Below, piece by piece: positions 55,787 to 63,288 of a stretch of 64,000 nucleotides of DNA. Within the stretch, counting starts at the first letter, position 1, and every line of letters starts with the position of its first letter. Location: assembly GCA_034421095.1 (NCBI GenBank), contig DAOUKR010000025.1, forward strand, positions 248,001 through 312,000. The letters run 5' to 3'. This stretch comes from JAGWBG01 sp034421095. Lineage in GTDB: Bacteria; Chloroflexota; Dehalococcoidia; Lucifugimonadales; JAGWBF01. The notes under the pieces are model-generated. The model searched no databases and was not told the DNA's origin. It worked only from the letters and a program-made list of their open reading frames with translations. A program made the position numbers and the translations under genes.

Positions 55787-57034
55787 TTAAACTGTCGCCC
55801 CGGCAAGCCGTCGCTTTCCTTTCAGCTTTTCAGGCCACCAGTGATTATCCCACTCATCGTCCCAGATGTCGTGAAGGTGGGGCATGACCTCCCGGCTGAA
55901 AAGGTCAATATTCTTCAGGGTAAGCTCGTGAGGCATGGAGCCGATGTGCAGCAGCACCATCAGATTGCCCACCCTCAGCTTCTTGACCGCCTCTTCCAAC
56001 TGGTCCCTCACAGACGTCGGGCTACCTGCAATTACGAGCTGATTGTCCACAAAATCCTTGTACTTCCATTCGGAGAGATTCCTCATCACATCCCCTTGCG
56101 TCTGTATCAGGCCCTTCCTGTAGGAATTCTCCAGGCTGCGGTAGTCCATGTAACCGGGGGCAAGGAAATACTCCGATGCGATATGGAGGCTCTTGTCGTA
56201 GAAGTAGCGGATATGACTGTAGTAATCCTCCTCGGCCTTTGCATCCGTCTCGGAGACCGCCACCAGCTGCAGGAAGCCCGCCCGGTAGGGGTTGGCGTCA
56301 AGACCCTTACCATCCACAAATTCCCAGAACCCATCCATGACCTTTTTGCCCAGATTGTTTCCGAAATAGCTCAGGAAGCAGTAGCAGTGGTTGTGACGGG
56401 TCGAAAAGTCCCAGGTACTCAGGCTGCCTGAACCAGGCACCCAGACTGGGGGATGGGGCTGCTGGATGGGGCGGGGCCAGATATTGACCATGGGAAGCTG
56501 GTAATACTTGCCGTTCCAGGCAAACATCTCCCTGGCCTGCCATGCTTTCATAATAAGGTCGTGGGCCTCGTAGTAGCGGTCCCGGTGCTCCATGGGTGGG
56601 ATGCCGTAGCAGAGGTTGGCATCCATGGAGGAGCCCAGGGGCATCCCGGCCACCAGACGGCCTCCGCTGATGCAGTCCAACATTCCGTACTCCTCGGCGA
56701 TCCGTATTGGGGGGTTGGTCGTCGGGAGGGTTGCGCCCATCTGGACGATTGCCACGTCCATGTCGTTGGTGGCGCGGGCCAGAGCCGACCCCATCAAATT
56801 CGGGCCGGGCATAAAGCCATAGGCGTTCTGGTGATGCTCGTTGACACAGATGCCGTCCATTCCGGACATGGCTGCATAGGTGAGCTCGTCCAGGGTCCAG
56901 TTGTAATATTGCCCGACCCTTTCCGGGTCCGCAAGCTCCCACCAGGGCGGGTCTACCCATATAGAATGATAGCGCTGCTCGAAGTCGTCAGGAAGCTCCC
57001 GGTGTGGCATCAGGTGGAACATCGAAATCTTCAT
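55787..57034 (-). CDS. Luciferase-like (LLM) flavin-dependent monooxygenase
   Basis: A 415-residue LLM-class TIM barrel: MKISMFHLMPHRELP at the start, GICVNEHHQNAYGFMP (the NEHH flavin motif), YGMLDCISGGRLVAGMPLGSSMD read in parts, VWVPGSGS, and a C-terminal helical part. These enzymes use reduced FMN (or F420 in some subgroups) and O2. The ATG at 57034 is preferred over a start 45 bp earlier because it gives the family's usual N-terminus and follows GGAGAG. It is divergent from the next LLM gene. Substrate unknown. Confidence 0.92.
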   Translation of the reverse strand: MKISMFHLMPHRELPDDFEQRYHSIWVDPPWWELADPERVGQYYNWTLDELTYAAMSGMDGICVNEHHQNAYGFMPGPNLMGSALARATNDMDVAIVQMGATLPTTNPPIRIAEEYGMLDCISGGRLVAGMPLGSSMDANLCYGIPPMEHRDRYYEAHDLIMKAWQAREMFAWNGKYYQLPMVNIWPRPIQQPHPPVWVPGSGSLSTWDFSTRHNHCYCFLSYFGNNLGKKVMDGFWEFVDGKGLDANPYRAGFLQLVAVSETDAKAEEDYYSHIRYFYDKSLHIASEYFLAPGYMDYRSLENSYRKGLIQTQGDVMRNLSEWKYKDFVDNQLVIAGSPTSVRDQLEEAVKKLRVGNLMVLLHIGSMPHELTLKNIDLFSREVMPHLHDIWDDEWDNHWWPEKLKGKRRLAGATV

Positions 57035-57084
57035 TGCCGCTCTCCTTCGCCCTCTAGCCTGAACCCCGGAAAGGCGCATGTATG

Positions 57085-57120
57085 GGTATAATCAGGCCGG
57101 CACTGTAGCTGGATTATACC
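57085..57120. repeat. Perfect inverted repeat GGTATAATC...GATTATACC
   Basis: GGTATAATC (57085-57093) and GATTATACC (57112-57120) are perfectly complementary over 9 bases with an 18 nt spacer. The right arm contains the -10 of the first LLM promoter. An operator or overlapping antisense promoter is possible. Confidence 0.65.
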
Positions 57121-57141
57121 AGTGGATATTTCCCATTACAA
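57113..57141 (-). promoter_or_regulatory. Promoter of the first LLM monooxygenase gene
   Basis: On the minus strand TTGTAA (57136-57141), 17 bp spacer, TATAAT (57113-57118). The predicted start is near 57106, giving about a 70 nt leader to ATG 57034. Confidence 0.55.
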
Positions 57142-57226
57142 CTTGCAAACCGAAAGTCCCTGGCATGAACGGTTACGCCAATCCAAACTAATTTGAAACT
57201 GAGTCACTGTCGACTCGTCAGTAGCA

Positions 57227-57255
57227 TTGACAGCATCGGCGAGTATCGTTACACT
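57227..57255 (+). promoter_or_regulatory. Promoter of the second LLM monooxygenase gene
   Basis: TTGACA (57227-57232), 17 bp spacer, TACACT (57250-57255). The leader to ATG 57334 is about 72 nt and contains AGAGGAGG just before the start. Confidence 0.6.
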
Positions 57256-57333
57256 TGTTTTCGTCAAGGTTCTCCACGAACCCTACCTCATACCAAGCAA
57301 GGAAGAACCCGGCGGAATTAAGAGGAGGTATCC

Positions 57334-58530
57334 ATGACGACCGATCAGAAGACCAAACACCAGGAGAAGGTGGAAATCTACTGGTTCTCGGAGCAGCCCA
57401 ATGGCTACGTCACTGAGGACGACATTGCGCCCTATCCTTCCGGGAAGCTGGACTTTCCCAACACCTATTTCAATCCTCAGAAGGCCCATGTACTGTACAA
57501 CCAGTACCACGAGCAATACGCCTTCGCCGATGAGGTGGGTTTCGACGGCATTATGACCAACGAGCACCACGCCAACTTCGGGTGCATGAAACCCTCGGCG
57601 AACCTGGACGCCGCCGTCATCAGCAAGGTCACCAAGAGGGCAAAAATAGCCATCCTGGGCAACATCATCGCCGTGAATGACCCGGTCAGGATGGCCGAAG
57701 AGATAGCTATGCTGGACTGCTACTCCGGCGGGAGGATAGTCTCCGGGTTTGTACGTGGTACGGCTGTGGAGACCCTTCTCGCCGGCATAGAGCCCACCGA
57801 GAACCGGGAACGATTCGAGGAGGCCCACGACCTTATTATCAAGTGCTGGACGGAACCCGGCCCATTCCGATTTGAGGGGAAGTATTACCAGTACAGGGTG
57901 GTCAACCCCTGGGTGGTACCTATACAGAAGCCCCGCCCGGACATCTGGTTCCCCGGCTCCGGCAGCCCCGAGAGCGTAGTGTGGGCGGCCACCCACGGTC
58001 ACGCCTACATGAACCTGGGAGCGCTCCTGGACACCACCTACTGGTTGAGGCAAATTTACATAGACACGGCCCGTGAGACAGGGTTCGAGCCGGGGCCGGA
58101 GCACTTCGGCTACCTCCTGAAGGCGCTGGTGGCCGATACCGACGAGAAGGCTGAAGAGCTTGGACGAAACTATATGTGGAATACCCAACACCGCTTCAGA
58201 GGCCCCAGGGAGCATAATGATCCCCCCGGTTATCAGTCCCGGGAAGCAATCAAGGTGAAGGCGGCAAGGCCCAATCAGGTCTCCGGCGTTACCGGAGGAA
58301 AAGAGATGACGTACGAGCGCCTCAGGTCGCTCAACAACATCATAGTCGGGAACCCCGAGACCGTCACCCGGAAGCTGACGGAAATCGTGGAGGGCCTCAA
58401 CCCCGGTTACGTGCATATCTACGGCAATGAGGGGCCAATGTCCCACGAGGACTCCATGCGCTCCATTGAGTTGCTGGGCAAAGAGGTGATACCGGCCTTG
58501 CACGAGATTAAGCTGCAACCCTACGAGTAG
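57334..58530 (+). CDS. Luciferase-like (LLM) flavin-dependent monooxygenase
   Basis: A 398-residue LLM-class protein, paralogous to its divergent neighbour: EIYWFSEQP at the start, GIMTNEHHANFG, AMLDCYSGGRIVSGFVRGTAVE read in parts, and FPGSGSPESV. The ATG at 57334 lies 7 nt behind GAGGAGG. Domain order is the same as in the first copy, but identity by eye is low outside the motifs, so they are probably distinct enzymes. Electron supply would come from an FMN reductase not found in the window. Confidence 0.92.
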   Translation: MTTDQKTKHQEKVEIYWFSEQPNGYVTEDDIAPYPSGKLDFPNTYFNPQKAHVLYNQYHEQYAFADEVGFDGIMTNEHHANFGCMKPSANLDAAVISKVTKRAKIAILGNIIAVNDPVRMAEEIAMLDCYSGGRIVSGFVRGTAVETLLAGIEPTENRERFEEAHDLIIKCWTEPGPFRFEGKYYQYRVVNPWVVPIQKPRPDIWFPGSGSPESVVWAATHGHAYMNLGALLDTTYWLRQIYIDTARETGFEPGPEHFGYLLKALVADTDEKAEELGRNYMWNTQHRFRGPREHNDPPGYQSREAIKVKAARPNQVSGVTGGKEMTYERLRSLNNIIVGNPETVTRKLTEIVEGLNPGYVHIYGNEGPMSHEDSMRSIELLGKEVIPALHEIKLQPYE

Positions 58531-58712
58531 GCCGGGTTCCCCCAAAGGCAGCAGCACAGAACAGGATTCCAGTCAGACGATGGCCCCGCTCCGAAGGACA
58601 TATCCCCTCGGAGTGGGGCAAATACTTTCTGAGAAGGCTCTGAAAAACGTTATTCCGGTCGTACCTCCGGTAGATTCGCCGTGGCGAACCTTGAACCGGA
58701 ATCCAGGAAAGG

Positions 58713-59402
58713 ATGAGGAAGATGGAAGGAAGATTTCCCAGGAGCTTGCTTTACGTGCTCACCAACTGCAAGGACCCGTCCCAAGATGCCGAGTTCAACG
58801 AGTGGTACAACCGCACCCACCTGCCCGACGTGGTCAACACCGGCCTGTTGCGGGACCCCATACGCTTCGTCAAAGCCACCGATTCCCCTGATGACCAGCA
58901 GCCCCGCTACCTGGCGACCTACGAGAGCGACAGCGATGACCCCTCCAGGCTAATGGACGAGGTTAACAAGATGGCGGCCCGGTTGGATGAGCTGGGCAGG
59001 GTGCATCCGGCCATTGACGTTGCATTCGTCGGGATGTTGCGGAGCATTAAGGGAGGCTACTGGTCCCGGTCATGCAACCACAAGGTCAATGGGGTGATGG
59101 CGGTATTCACCAACTGCTCGGACCCCTCCCGGGAGGAAGAGTTCAACCACTGGTATAACGACATCCACCTGTCCGACATCCTCAGCACAGGCGGCTTCCA
59201 CACCGACTACCGCTACGAGGACATCAACCCCCAGCCGGACCGGGGCAAGTATCTGGCCCTATACGAGTCGGAAATAGACCCCCTGAAGGCGGAGGAGATG
59301 ATGGATGCCCACAGAGAGTGGTTCGTGCAGAACAACCGGCGCACGGACCTGTCCCGTCCTGTGAGCCGCACCGTATACCGCCGCATCTATCCTCAATCCT
59401 GA
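58713..59402 (+). CDS. Tandem dimeric alpha/beta-barrel (ABM/EthD-like) protein
   Basis: About 226-229 residues made of two tandem copies of a ferredoxin-like domain. Each begins with a similar block: LTNCKDPSQDAEFNEWYNRTHLPDV (first) and FTNCSDPSREEEFNHWYNDIHLSDI (second), read in parts, and each has a YLATYES/YLALYES strand. A single chain may thus form a pseudo-dimeric barrel. EthD and ABM proteins act as small monooxygenases or lactone/aldehyde-binding proteins in degradation clusters. ATG 58713 or 58722 are both possible; the second follows GAGGAAG. Transcribed downstream of the LLM gene. Confidence 0.85.
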   Translation: MRKMEGRFPRSLLYVLTNCKDPSQDAEFNEWYNRTHLPDVVNTGLLRDPIRFVKATDSPDDQQPRYLATYESDSDDPSRLMDEVNKMAARLDELGRVHPAIDVAFVGMLRSIKGGYWSRSCNHKVNGVMAVFTNCSDPSREEEFNHWYNDIHLSDILSTGGFHTDYRYEDINPQPDRGKYLALYESEIDPLKAEEMMDAHREWFVQNNRRTDLSRPVSRTVYRRIYPQS

Positions 59403-59464
59403 CGGTCCCTACAGGGAAGATGGTAAAAGGGTCCCAACTGTAGGCAAAAAGGAGGGCATGACCG

Positions 59465-59821
59465 ATGCCGGTTAACTCCAGCTATATGTTCATAGCCAGC
59501 ATGGACGTGGAGCCAGACAAAGAGGAGGAGTTCAACGACGTTTACGATAGTGAACATATCCCTCTTATAAAGACCGTCCCTGGGGTGCTGTCAGTAGCCC
59601 GGTTCCAGATGGACGAGCTAACGCTGATACTGGGTGGGGAGAGGCGGACCATACGGATAGAGAATGAACCCAAGTACACCGCCATGTATGAAGTGGAAGG
59701 CCCCCACGTCCTGACCAGCGATGCCTGGGGCGAGGCTGTGGACAGTGGCAGATGGCCTGAGAACGTGCGCCCGTATACCAAAAACAGGCGACACGTTCTG
59801 CTCAAGCGTATGAGTCCCTAG
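59465..59821 (+). CDS. EthD/ABM-like dimeric alpha/beta-barrel protein
   Basis: A 118-residue single-domain homologue of the tandem protein just upstream: MFIASMDVEPDKEEEFNDVYDSEHIPLI read in parts, with a H-x-P motif equivalent to the HLPD of the neighbour, and YTAMYEVEGP. It is 62 bp downstream and follows AAGGAGG closely. It is likely a duplication of the same family. Function unknown. Confidence 0.85.
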   Translation: MPVNSSYMFIASMDVEPDKEEEFNDVYDSEHIPLIKTVPGVLSVARFQMDELTLILGGERRTIRIENEPKYTAMYEVEGPHVLTSDAWGEAVDSGRWPENVRPYTKNRRHVLLKRMSP

Positions 59822-59827
59822 GTGCCT

Positions 59828-59842
59828 TCCGCCTCCGGCGGA
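59828..59842. repeat. Hairpin TCCGCC-TCC-GGCGGA
   Basis: Six-base stem and 3-nt loop in the 92 bp convergent gap after the EthD-like gene. The same TCCGCC/GGCGGA core occurs at 3003-3017. It is followed by ATAGGCGGACTCGGAATGACAGG, a piece of the common intergenic repeat. Confidence 0.6.
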
Positions 59843-59913
59843 CCATAGGCGGACTCGGAATGACAGGGTGTGCACTTCTTTTGGACAACGCATGAGTTAT
59901 GCAAAGGTCTCCT

Positions 59914-60882
59914 CTAGGGAATGAGGAGGAGCTTGCCGGTGGTATGGCGGCCCTCTAGCTGGCGGTGGGCCTCTGCCACGTCGGCCAGGGGAAAGGTCCC
60001 GCCGATATGCAGCTTTAGCTCTCCCGAAGCTATCCAGTCAAACACCTCTCCGGCCCGCCACAGTAGCTCCTCCCTGTCGGCGGTGTAGTGGGGCAGGCCG
60101 GGACGGGTCAGGAACACCGACTTCTCAGCCAGCCTATCTTCGGACACAGATGTCACTGGCCCGCTGGCATGGCCGTACAGCGCCAGGCAACCCCGGGGGG
60201 CCAGGCAGTTGAGGCTTTTATCGAAGGTGGTCTTCCCCACCGAGTCGTAGACTACCTGGACGCCCCGGCCATCGGTAGCCTTGTTGACCTCCTCCTCGAA
60301 GTCCTCACGGGTATATATGATGGTCCTGTCGGCTCCAGCTTCCAGGGCCAGCGCCGCTTTCTCGTCCGTGGAGACGGTGGCGAAGACGTACGCCCCTGCC
60401 CGCTTGGCCATCTGGGTCAGCAGCAGTCCGGTCCCTCCGGCTCCTGCGTGGACCACGCATGAGTCGCCGGGCTTTAGCGGGTAGGTGCTGTAGGCCAGGT
60501 AGTGGGCGGTCATGCCCTGGACCAGTGCGGCGGCACCCGTTCTGAAGTCCGTCCCATCGGGTATCTTGACCACCTTGTCTGCGGCGACCACCACTCTCTC
60601 GGCGTAAGCGCCCCTTGGCCCCCAGTAGGCAACCCTATCACCCGCTTTCAAGCCCGCCACGCCGTCGCCGATAGCGGATACTACCCCTGCCGCCTCGATA
60701 CCCGGTGTTACGGGAAGGCCGGGAAGGGGGTTGACACCCACCCGGATGTTTACATCGGTAAAGTTGACGCCGACAGCCTGAATGTCAATGACCACCTGGC
60801 CGGGCGCTGGACTCGGGTCTGGAATGTCCTCATACTTGAGGACCTCCGGGCCGCCCAACTCGTATATCCGAATAGCCTTCAT
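59914..60882 (-). CDS. NADPH:quinone oxidoreductase-type MDR protein
   Basis: A 322-residue medium-chain dehydrogenase/reductase of the zeta-crystallin/quinone oxidoreductase group: no zinc ligands, an N-terminal GroES-like part, AVGVNFTDVNIRVG, the nucleotide-binding loop VHAGAGGTGLLLTQMAK and GVQVVYDSVGKTTF. It reduces quinones, enones or other alkenes. It precedes an ABM gene in the same direction, convergent with the EthD-like gene. Confidence 0.94.
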   Translation of the reverse strand: MKAIRIYELGGPEVLKYEDIPDPSPAPGQVVIDIQAVGVNFTDVNIRVGVNPLPGLPVTPGIEAAGVVSAIGDGVAGLKAGDRVAYWGPRGAYAERVVVAADKVVKIPDGTDFRTGAAALVQGMTAHYLAYSTYPLKPGDSCVVHAGAGGTGLLLTQMAKRAGAYVFATVSTDEKAALALEAGADRTIIYTREDFEEEVNKATDGRGVQVVYDSVGKTTFDKSLNCLAPRGCLALYGHASGPVTSVSEDRLAEKSVFLTRPGLPHYTADREELLWRAGEVFDWIASGELKLHIGGTFPLADVAEAHRQLEGRHTTGKLLLIP

Positions 60883-60912
60883 CTTCGCCCCACTTTACCG
60901 TATCCCCTGGGC

Positions 60913-61230
60913 CTATTTCCACTCCTCGTCGGGGGGCCAAATGTTGTAGCTGCCTCTGGCTGCTCCCTGTATCCCATCGTCCCGCCAGTCATTCACGGTA
61001 TCACGCCACTTGATGAAATGAGGCGCTTGCGTATGAGCCTGGAAAGCGGCCTCGTCGGTGTAGACCTCGTAGAGCCATATCCTGTTGGGGTCGCCGGCGT
61101 CCTGTATAACGTCGAACCTCAGGCATCCCGGCTCGTCGTTTACCGATCCCCGAGCATCGTCCAGCAGGGCGCTGATAAACTCATCCTTGTGTCCAGGCTT
61201 GATTTGCAAGGGCGCTACTATGACGTACAT
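60913..61230 (-). CDS. ABM-type quinol monooxygenase
   Basis: A 105-residue antibiotic biosynthesis monooxygenase (ABM) domain: MYVIVAPLQIKPGHKDEFI, EPGCLRFDVIQDAGDPNRIWLYEVYTDEAAFQAHTQAPHF read in parts. YgiN-like enzymes of this group oxidise quinols without cofactor. It is 30 bp upstream of the quinone oxidoreductase gene and cotranscribed with it, which suggests a small quinone/quinol redox pair (inference). Confidence 0.92.
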   Translation of the reverse strand: MYVIVAPLQIKPGHKDEFISALLDDARGSVNDEPGCLRFDVIQDAGDPNRIWLYEVYTDEAAFQAHTQAPHFIKWRDTVNDWRDDGIQGAARGSYNIWPPDEEWK

Positions 61231-61328
61231 GTTTCCTCCTTCGGCGGGTCGTCGACCCTACTGTTCCCTATGTTCCTTCCCCCACGGCGAGGCCGGGTGG
61301 CATTTTCTCAAGGGGACCGCCCGGCGGT

Positions 61329-62210
61329 TTATGCGGCGTGCTGCGGCGTAGCCGAGAAACGGGAGTCCATAGCTAGGAACTCCGACATTCCCACGGTATT
61401 GAATAGCTCCGCAGGGCTGACCATGTTGTCCAGCAGGTGTTCGGTAGTCCCGCGCTCCTTCAGGTCCCTCATCACGTCGGTGATTACCTTGCACACGGTG
61501 AACATGGCGCTGCCGGGGAAAATCGCAATCTTGAACCCCAGCCGCTCAAGCTCAGCCGCAGGAATGAGGGGTGACTTCCCCTTCTCCACGTAGTTATAGA
61601 GCAGGGGCACATCGAACTCCCGCGTCACCATCTCTATCTCTTCGGGCGTGCGTAGCGCCTCAATAAACAACACGTCGGCACCGGCTTTCACGTACTTCTC
61701 GCACCTGGACAAGGTATCGTCAATCCCGGTGACCGCCAGAGCATCGGTGCGAACTATAATCACGAAGTCATCGTCAGTGCGGGCCTCCACCGCCGCGCGG
61801 ATTTTCATCGCCATCTCATCCCCACTGATGACCTCCTTGTCGTCCAGGTGTCCGCAGCGTTTGGGAATATCCTGGTCCTCGATGTGAAGGGCTGCCACCC
61901 CGGCCCTTTCGTACTGGCGCACGGTGCGGTGGATATTGAGGGTCCCGCCGTAGCCAGTGTCGGCGTCGGCGATAATCGGCACGTCTATCGTGGCGGCGAT
62001 GTTGGCAGCATTGGTGACCATCTCCGTCATGGTGGCCATACCGAGGTCGGGCAGTCCGACCTGGGTGACGGAGGTGCCGCTCCCGGTCATGTAGACCGCC
62101 GGGAATCCCACTCCCTCGATAATCTTGGCCGTCAGACAATCGTAGGCCCCCGGCGCGACGATTATCCCCGGCTCCTGGAGAAGCTGCCGTAGCTTAGTGG
62201 TCGGTCTCAT
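61329..62210 (-). CDS. Isocitrate lyase/PEP mutase family enzyme
   Basis: A 293-residue TIM barrel: APGAYDCLTAKIIEGVGF, VYMTGSGTSV, DADTGYGG (metal-binding Asp), EDQDIPKRCGHLDDK, containing the K-R-C-G-H catalytic loop with the active Cys, and VRTDAL. This motif set fits 2-methylisocitrate lyase, oxaloacetate decarboxylase and related C-C bond cleaving enzymes. The ATG at 62210 has AAAGGAGG nearby; starts upstream would run into low-quality sequence. It would release pyruvate-like or succinate-like units from a ring-cleavage product (inference). Confidence 0.9.
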   Translation of the reverse strand: MRPTTKLRQLLQEPGIIVAPGAYDCLTAKIIEGVGFPAVYMTGSGTSVTQVGLPDLGMATMTEMVTNAANIAATIDVPIIADADTGYGGTLNIHRTVRQYERAGVAALHIEDQDIPKRCGHLDDKEVISGDEMAMKIRAAVEARTDDDFVIIVRTDALAVTGIDDTLSRCEKYVKAGADVLFIEALRTPEEIEMVTREFDVPLLYNYVEKGKSPLIPAAELERLGFKIAIFPGSAMFTVCKVITDVMRDLKERGTTEHLLDNMVSPAELFNTVGMSEFLAMDSRFSATPQHAA

Positions 62211-62321
62211 TGCGCCTCCTTTGGTTAGGGGTGATTCGTATACCATATCTGCGGATATACAACAACGAGTGTAGTGGCAACCCCCAGGGTCGTCAAGCAC
62301 CGTGTCAAGACGGGCCTTCGG

Positions 62322-62350
62322 TTGACGCCATAGGCGCTCATTGATATACT
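62322..62350 (+). promoter_or_regulatory. Promoter of the Nudix gene
   Basis: TTGACG (62322-62327), 17 bp spacer, TATACT (62345-62350): 5 of 6 matches in each box. The leader to ATG 62420 is about 63 nt. Confidence 0.6.
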
Positions 62351-62419
62351 CCCACAAATTGAGGCAGGCGTGAACCCTTCCCCTGGCTGAACACCCGAGA
62401 CTCGGACGCAGGGGGTGAT

Positions 62420-63181
62420 ATGAAGGCAATAGAATCGTCCACGAACCCCTTCGGCGGAGTAATTCCCAATCCCGACGCACTGGTTGCTGACCCCAGGGAT
62501 TTCAGCGTGCGGCTCCAACACTCCCTGGCCGCCTGGATTGAGGAAGGCTTCAAAGCGGTATGGCTGGAGATACCAATTTCCAGGTCCGGCCTTGTGCCAG
62601 TGGCCGTGGAAGCGGGGTTCACCTATCACCATGCCACCGAAGATTACGTCATGCTCACTCGGCGCCTGGTGGATGGGGCCTACCTACCGCCCTACGCCAC
62701 CCACTATGTGGGGGTGGGCGGTGTCGTGTTGAATCCTGAGCGGGAGCTTCTGGTGGTGTCCGAAAAGTACCGCATGAGGGGTCGCGGCCCGTCTTACAAG
62801 CTGCCGGGAGGGGCCTTGCATCCCGGTGAGCATCTTGTGGATGGCCTTATTCGGGAAATCCTGGAGGAGACGGGTGTCAGGACCAGGTTCGAGTCCCTGG
62901 TATGTTTCCGTCACTGGCACGGGTACAGGTACGGCAAGTCGGATATTTATTTCGTCTGCCGTCTCTCGCCGTTGACCGGCGACATCTATATGCAGGAAGA
63001 GGAGATAGAAGAGTGCCTGTGGATGCCCGTCGAGGAATTCCTGAGCGGGCAATCTATTCACTCCTTTAACAAGAGCATAGTCCGCGCCGCCCTGGAAAGC
63101 CCAGGTGTAGTGCCGGCCACCATAGAAGGGTACGGCGACGAGAGAAAGTACGAATTCTTTATGCCCCACCAGATTATCTAG
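62420..63181 (+). CDS. Nudix hydrolase with N-terminal pre-Nudix domain
   Basis: A 253-residue protein. Residues 1-95 resemble the pre-Nudix domain of plant and animal NUDT6/NUDT2/7-like proteins (WIEEGFKAVWLEIPI, EAGFTYHHATEDYVML). Residues 95-220 are the Nudix domain: VGVGGVVLNPERELLVV, and the Nudix box GGALHPGEHLVDGLIREILEETGV (G-x5-E-x7-R-E-x-x-E-E-x-G-V; all residues intact). It hydrolyses a nucleoside diphosphate derivative; NADH or ADP-ribose are typical for this group. The ATG at 62420 has GGGGGTGAT before it. Confidence 0.92.
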   Translation: MKAIESSTNPFGGVIPNPDALVADPRDFSVRLQHSLAAWIEEGFKAVWLEIPISRSGLVPVAVEAGFTYHHATEDYVMLTRRLVDGAYLPPYATHYVGVGGVVLNPERELLVVSEKYRMRGRGPSYKLPGGALHPGEHLVDGLIREILEETGVRTRFESLVCFRHWHGYRYGKSDIYFVCRLSPLTGDIYMQEEEIEECLWMPVEEFLSGQSIHSFNKSIVRAALESPGVVPATIEGYGDERKYEFFMPHQII

Positions 63182-63260
63182 GAAACGTCCGAATAAATCC
63201 CGTCCTCAGCCGTCACTCCCACTGTACGTGGGAATGACGTAGGTTGCTCGGACGTTATCC
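63181..63260. repeat. Nested inverted repeats after the Nudix gene
   Basis: Outer arms GGAAACGTCCGA (63181-63192) and TCGGACGTTATCC (63248-63260). The inner hairpin is GTCACTCCCAC (63212-63222), loop TGTAC, GTGGGAATGAC (63228-63238), one mismatch. The inner part matches a common intergenic repeat. It starts within the Nudix stop codon region. Confidence 0.6.
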
Positions 63261-63288
63261 AGGACTCGCCTTATAGTTGGAGGTAGCT

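Noticed and set aside
57283..58557. A 424-codon open frame antisense to the second LLM monooxygenase
   Set aside because: Its translation has no family motif and is the shadow of a gene with complete LLM signatures, a good ribosome site and a promoter on the plus strand.
60502..61593. A plus-strand open frame across the quinone oxidoreductase and ABM genes
   Set aside because: It spans two well-supported minus-strand genes and has no family features.
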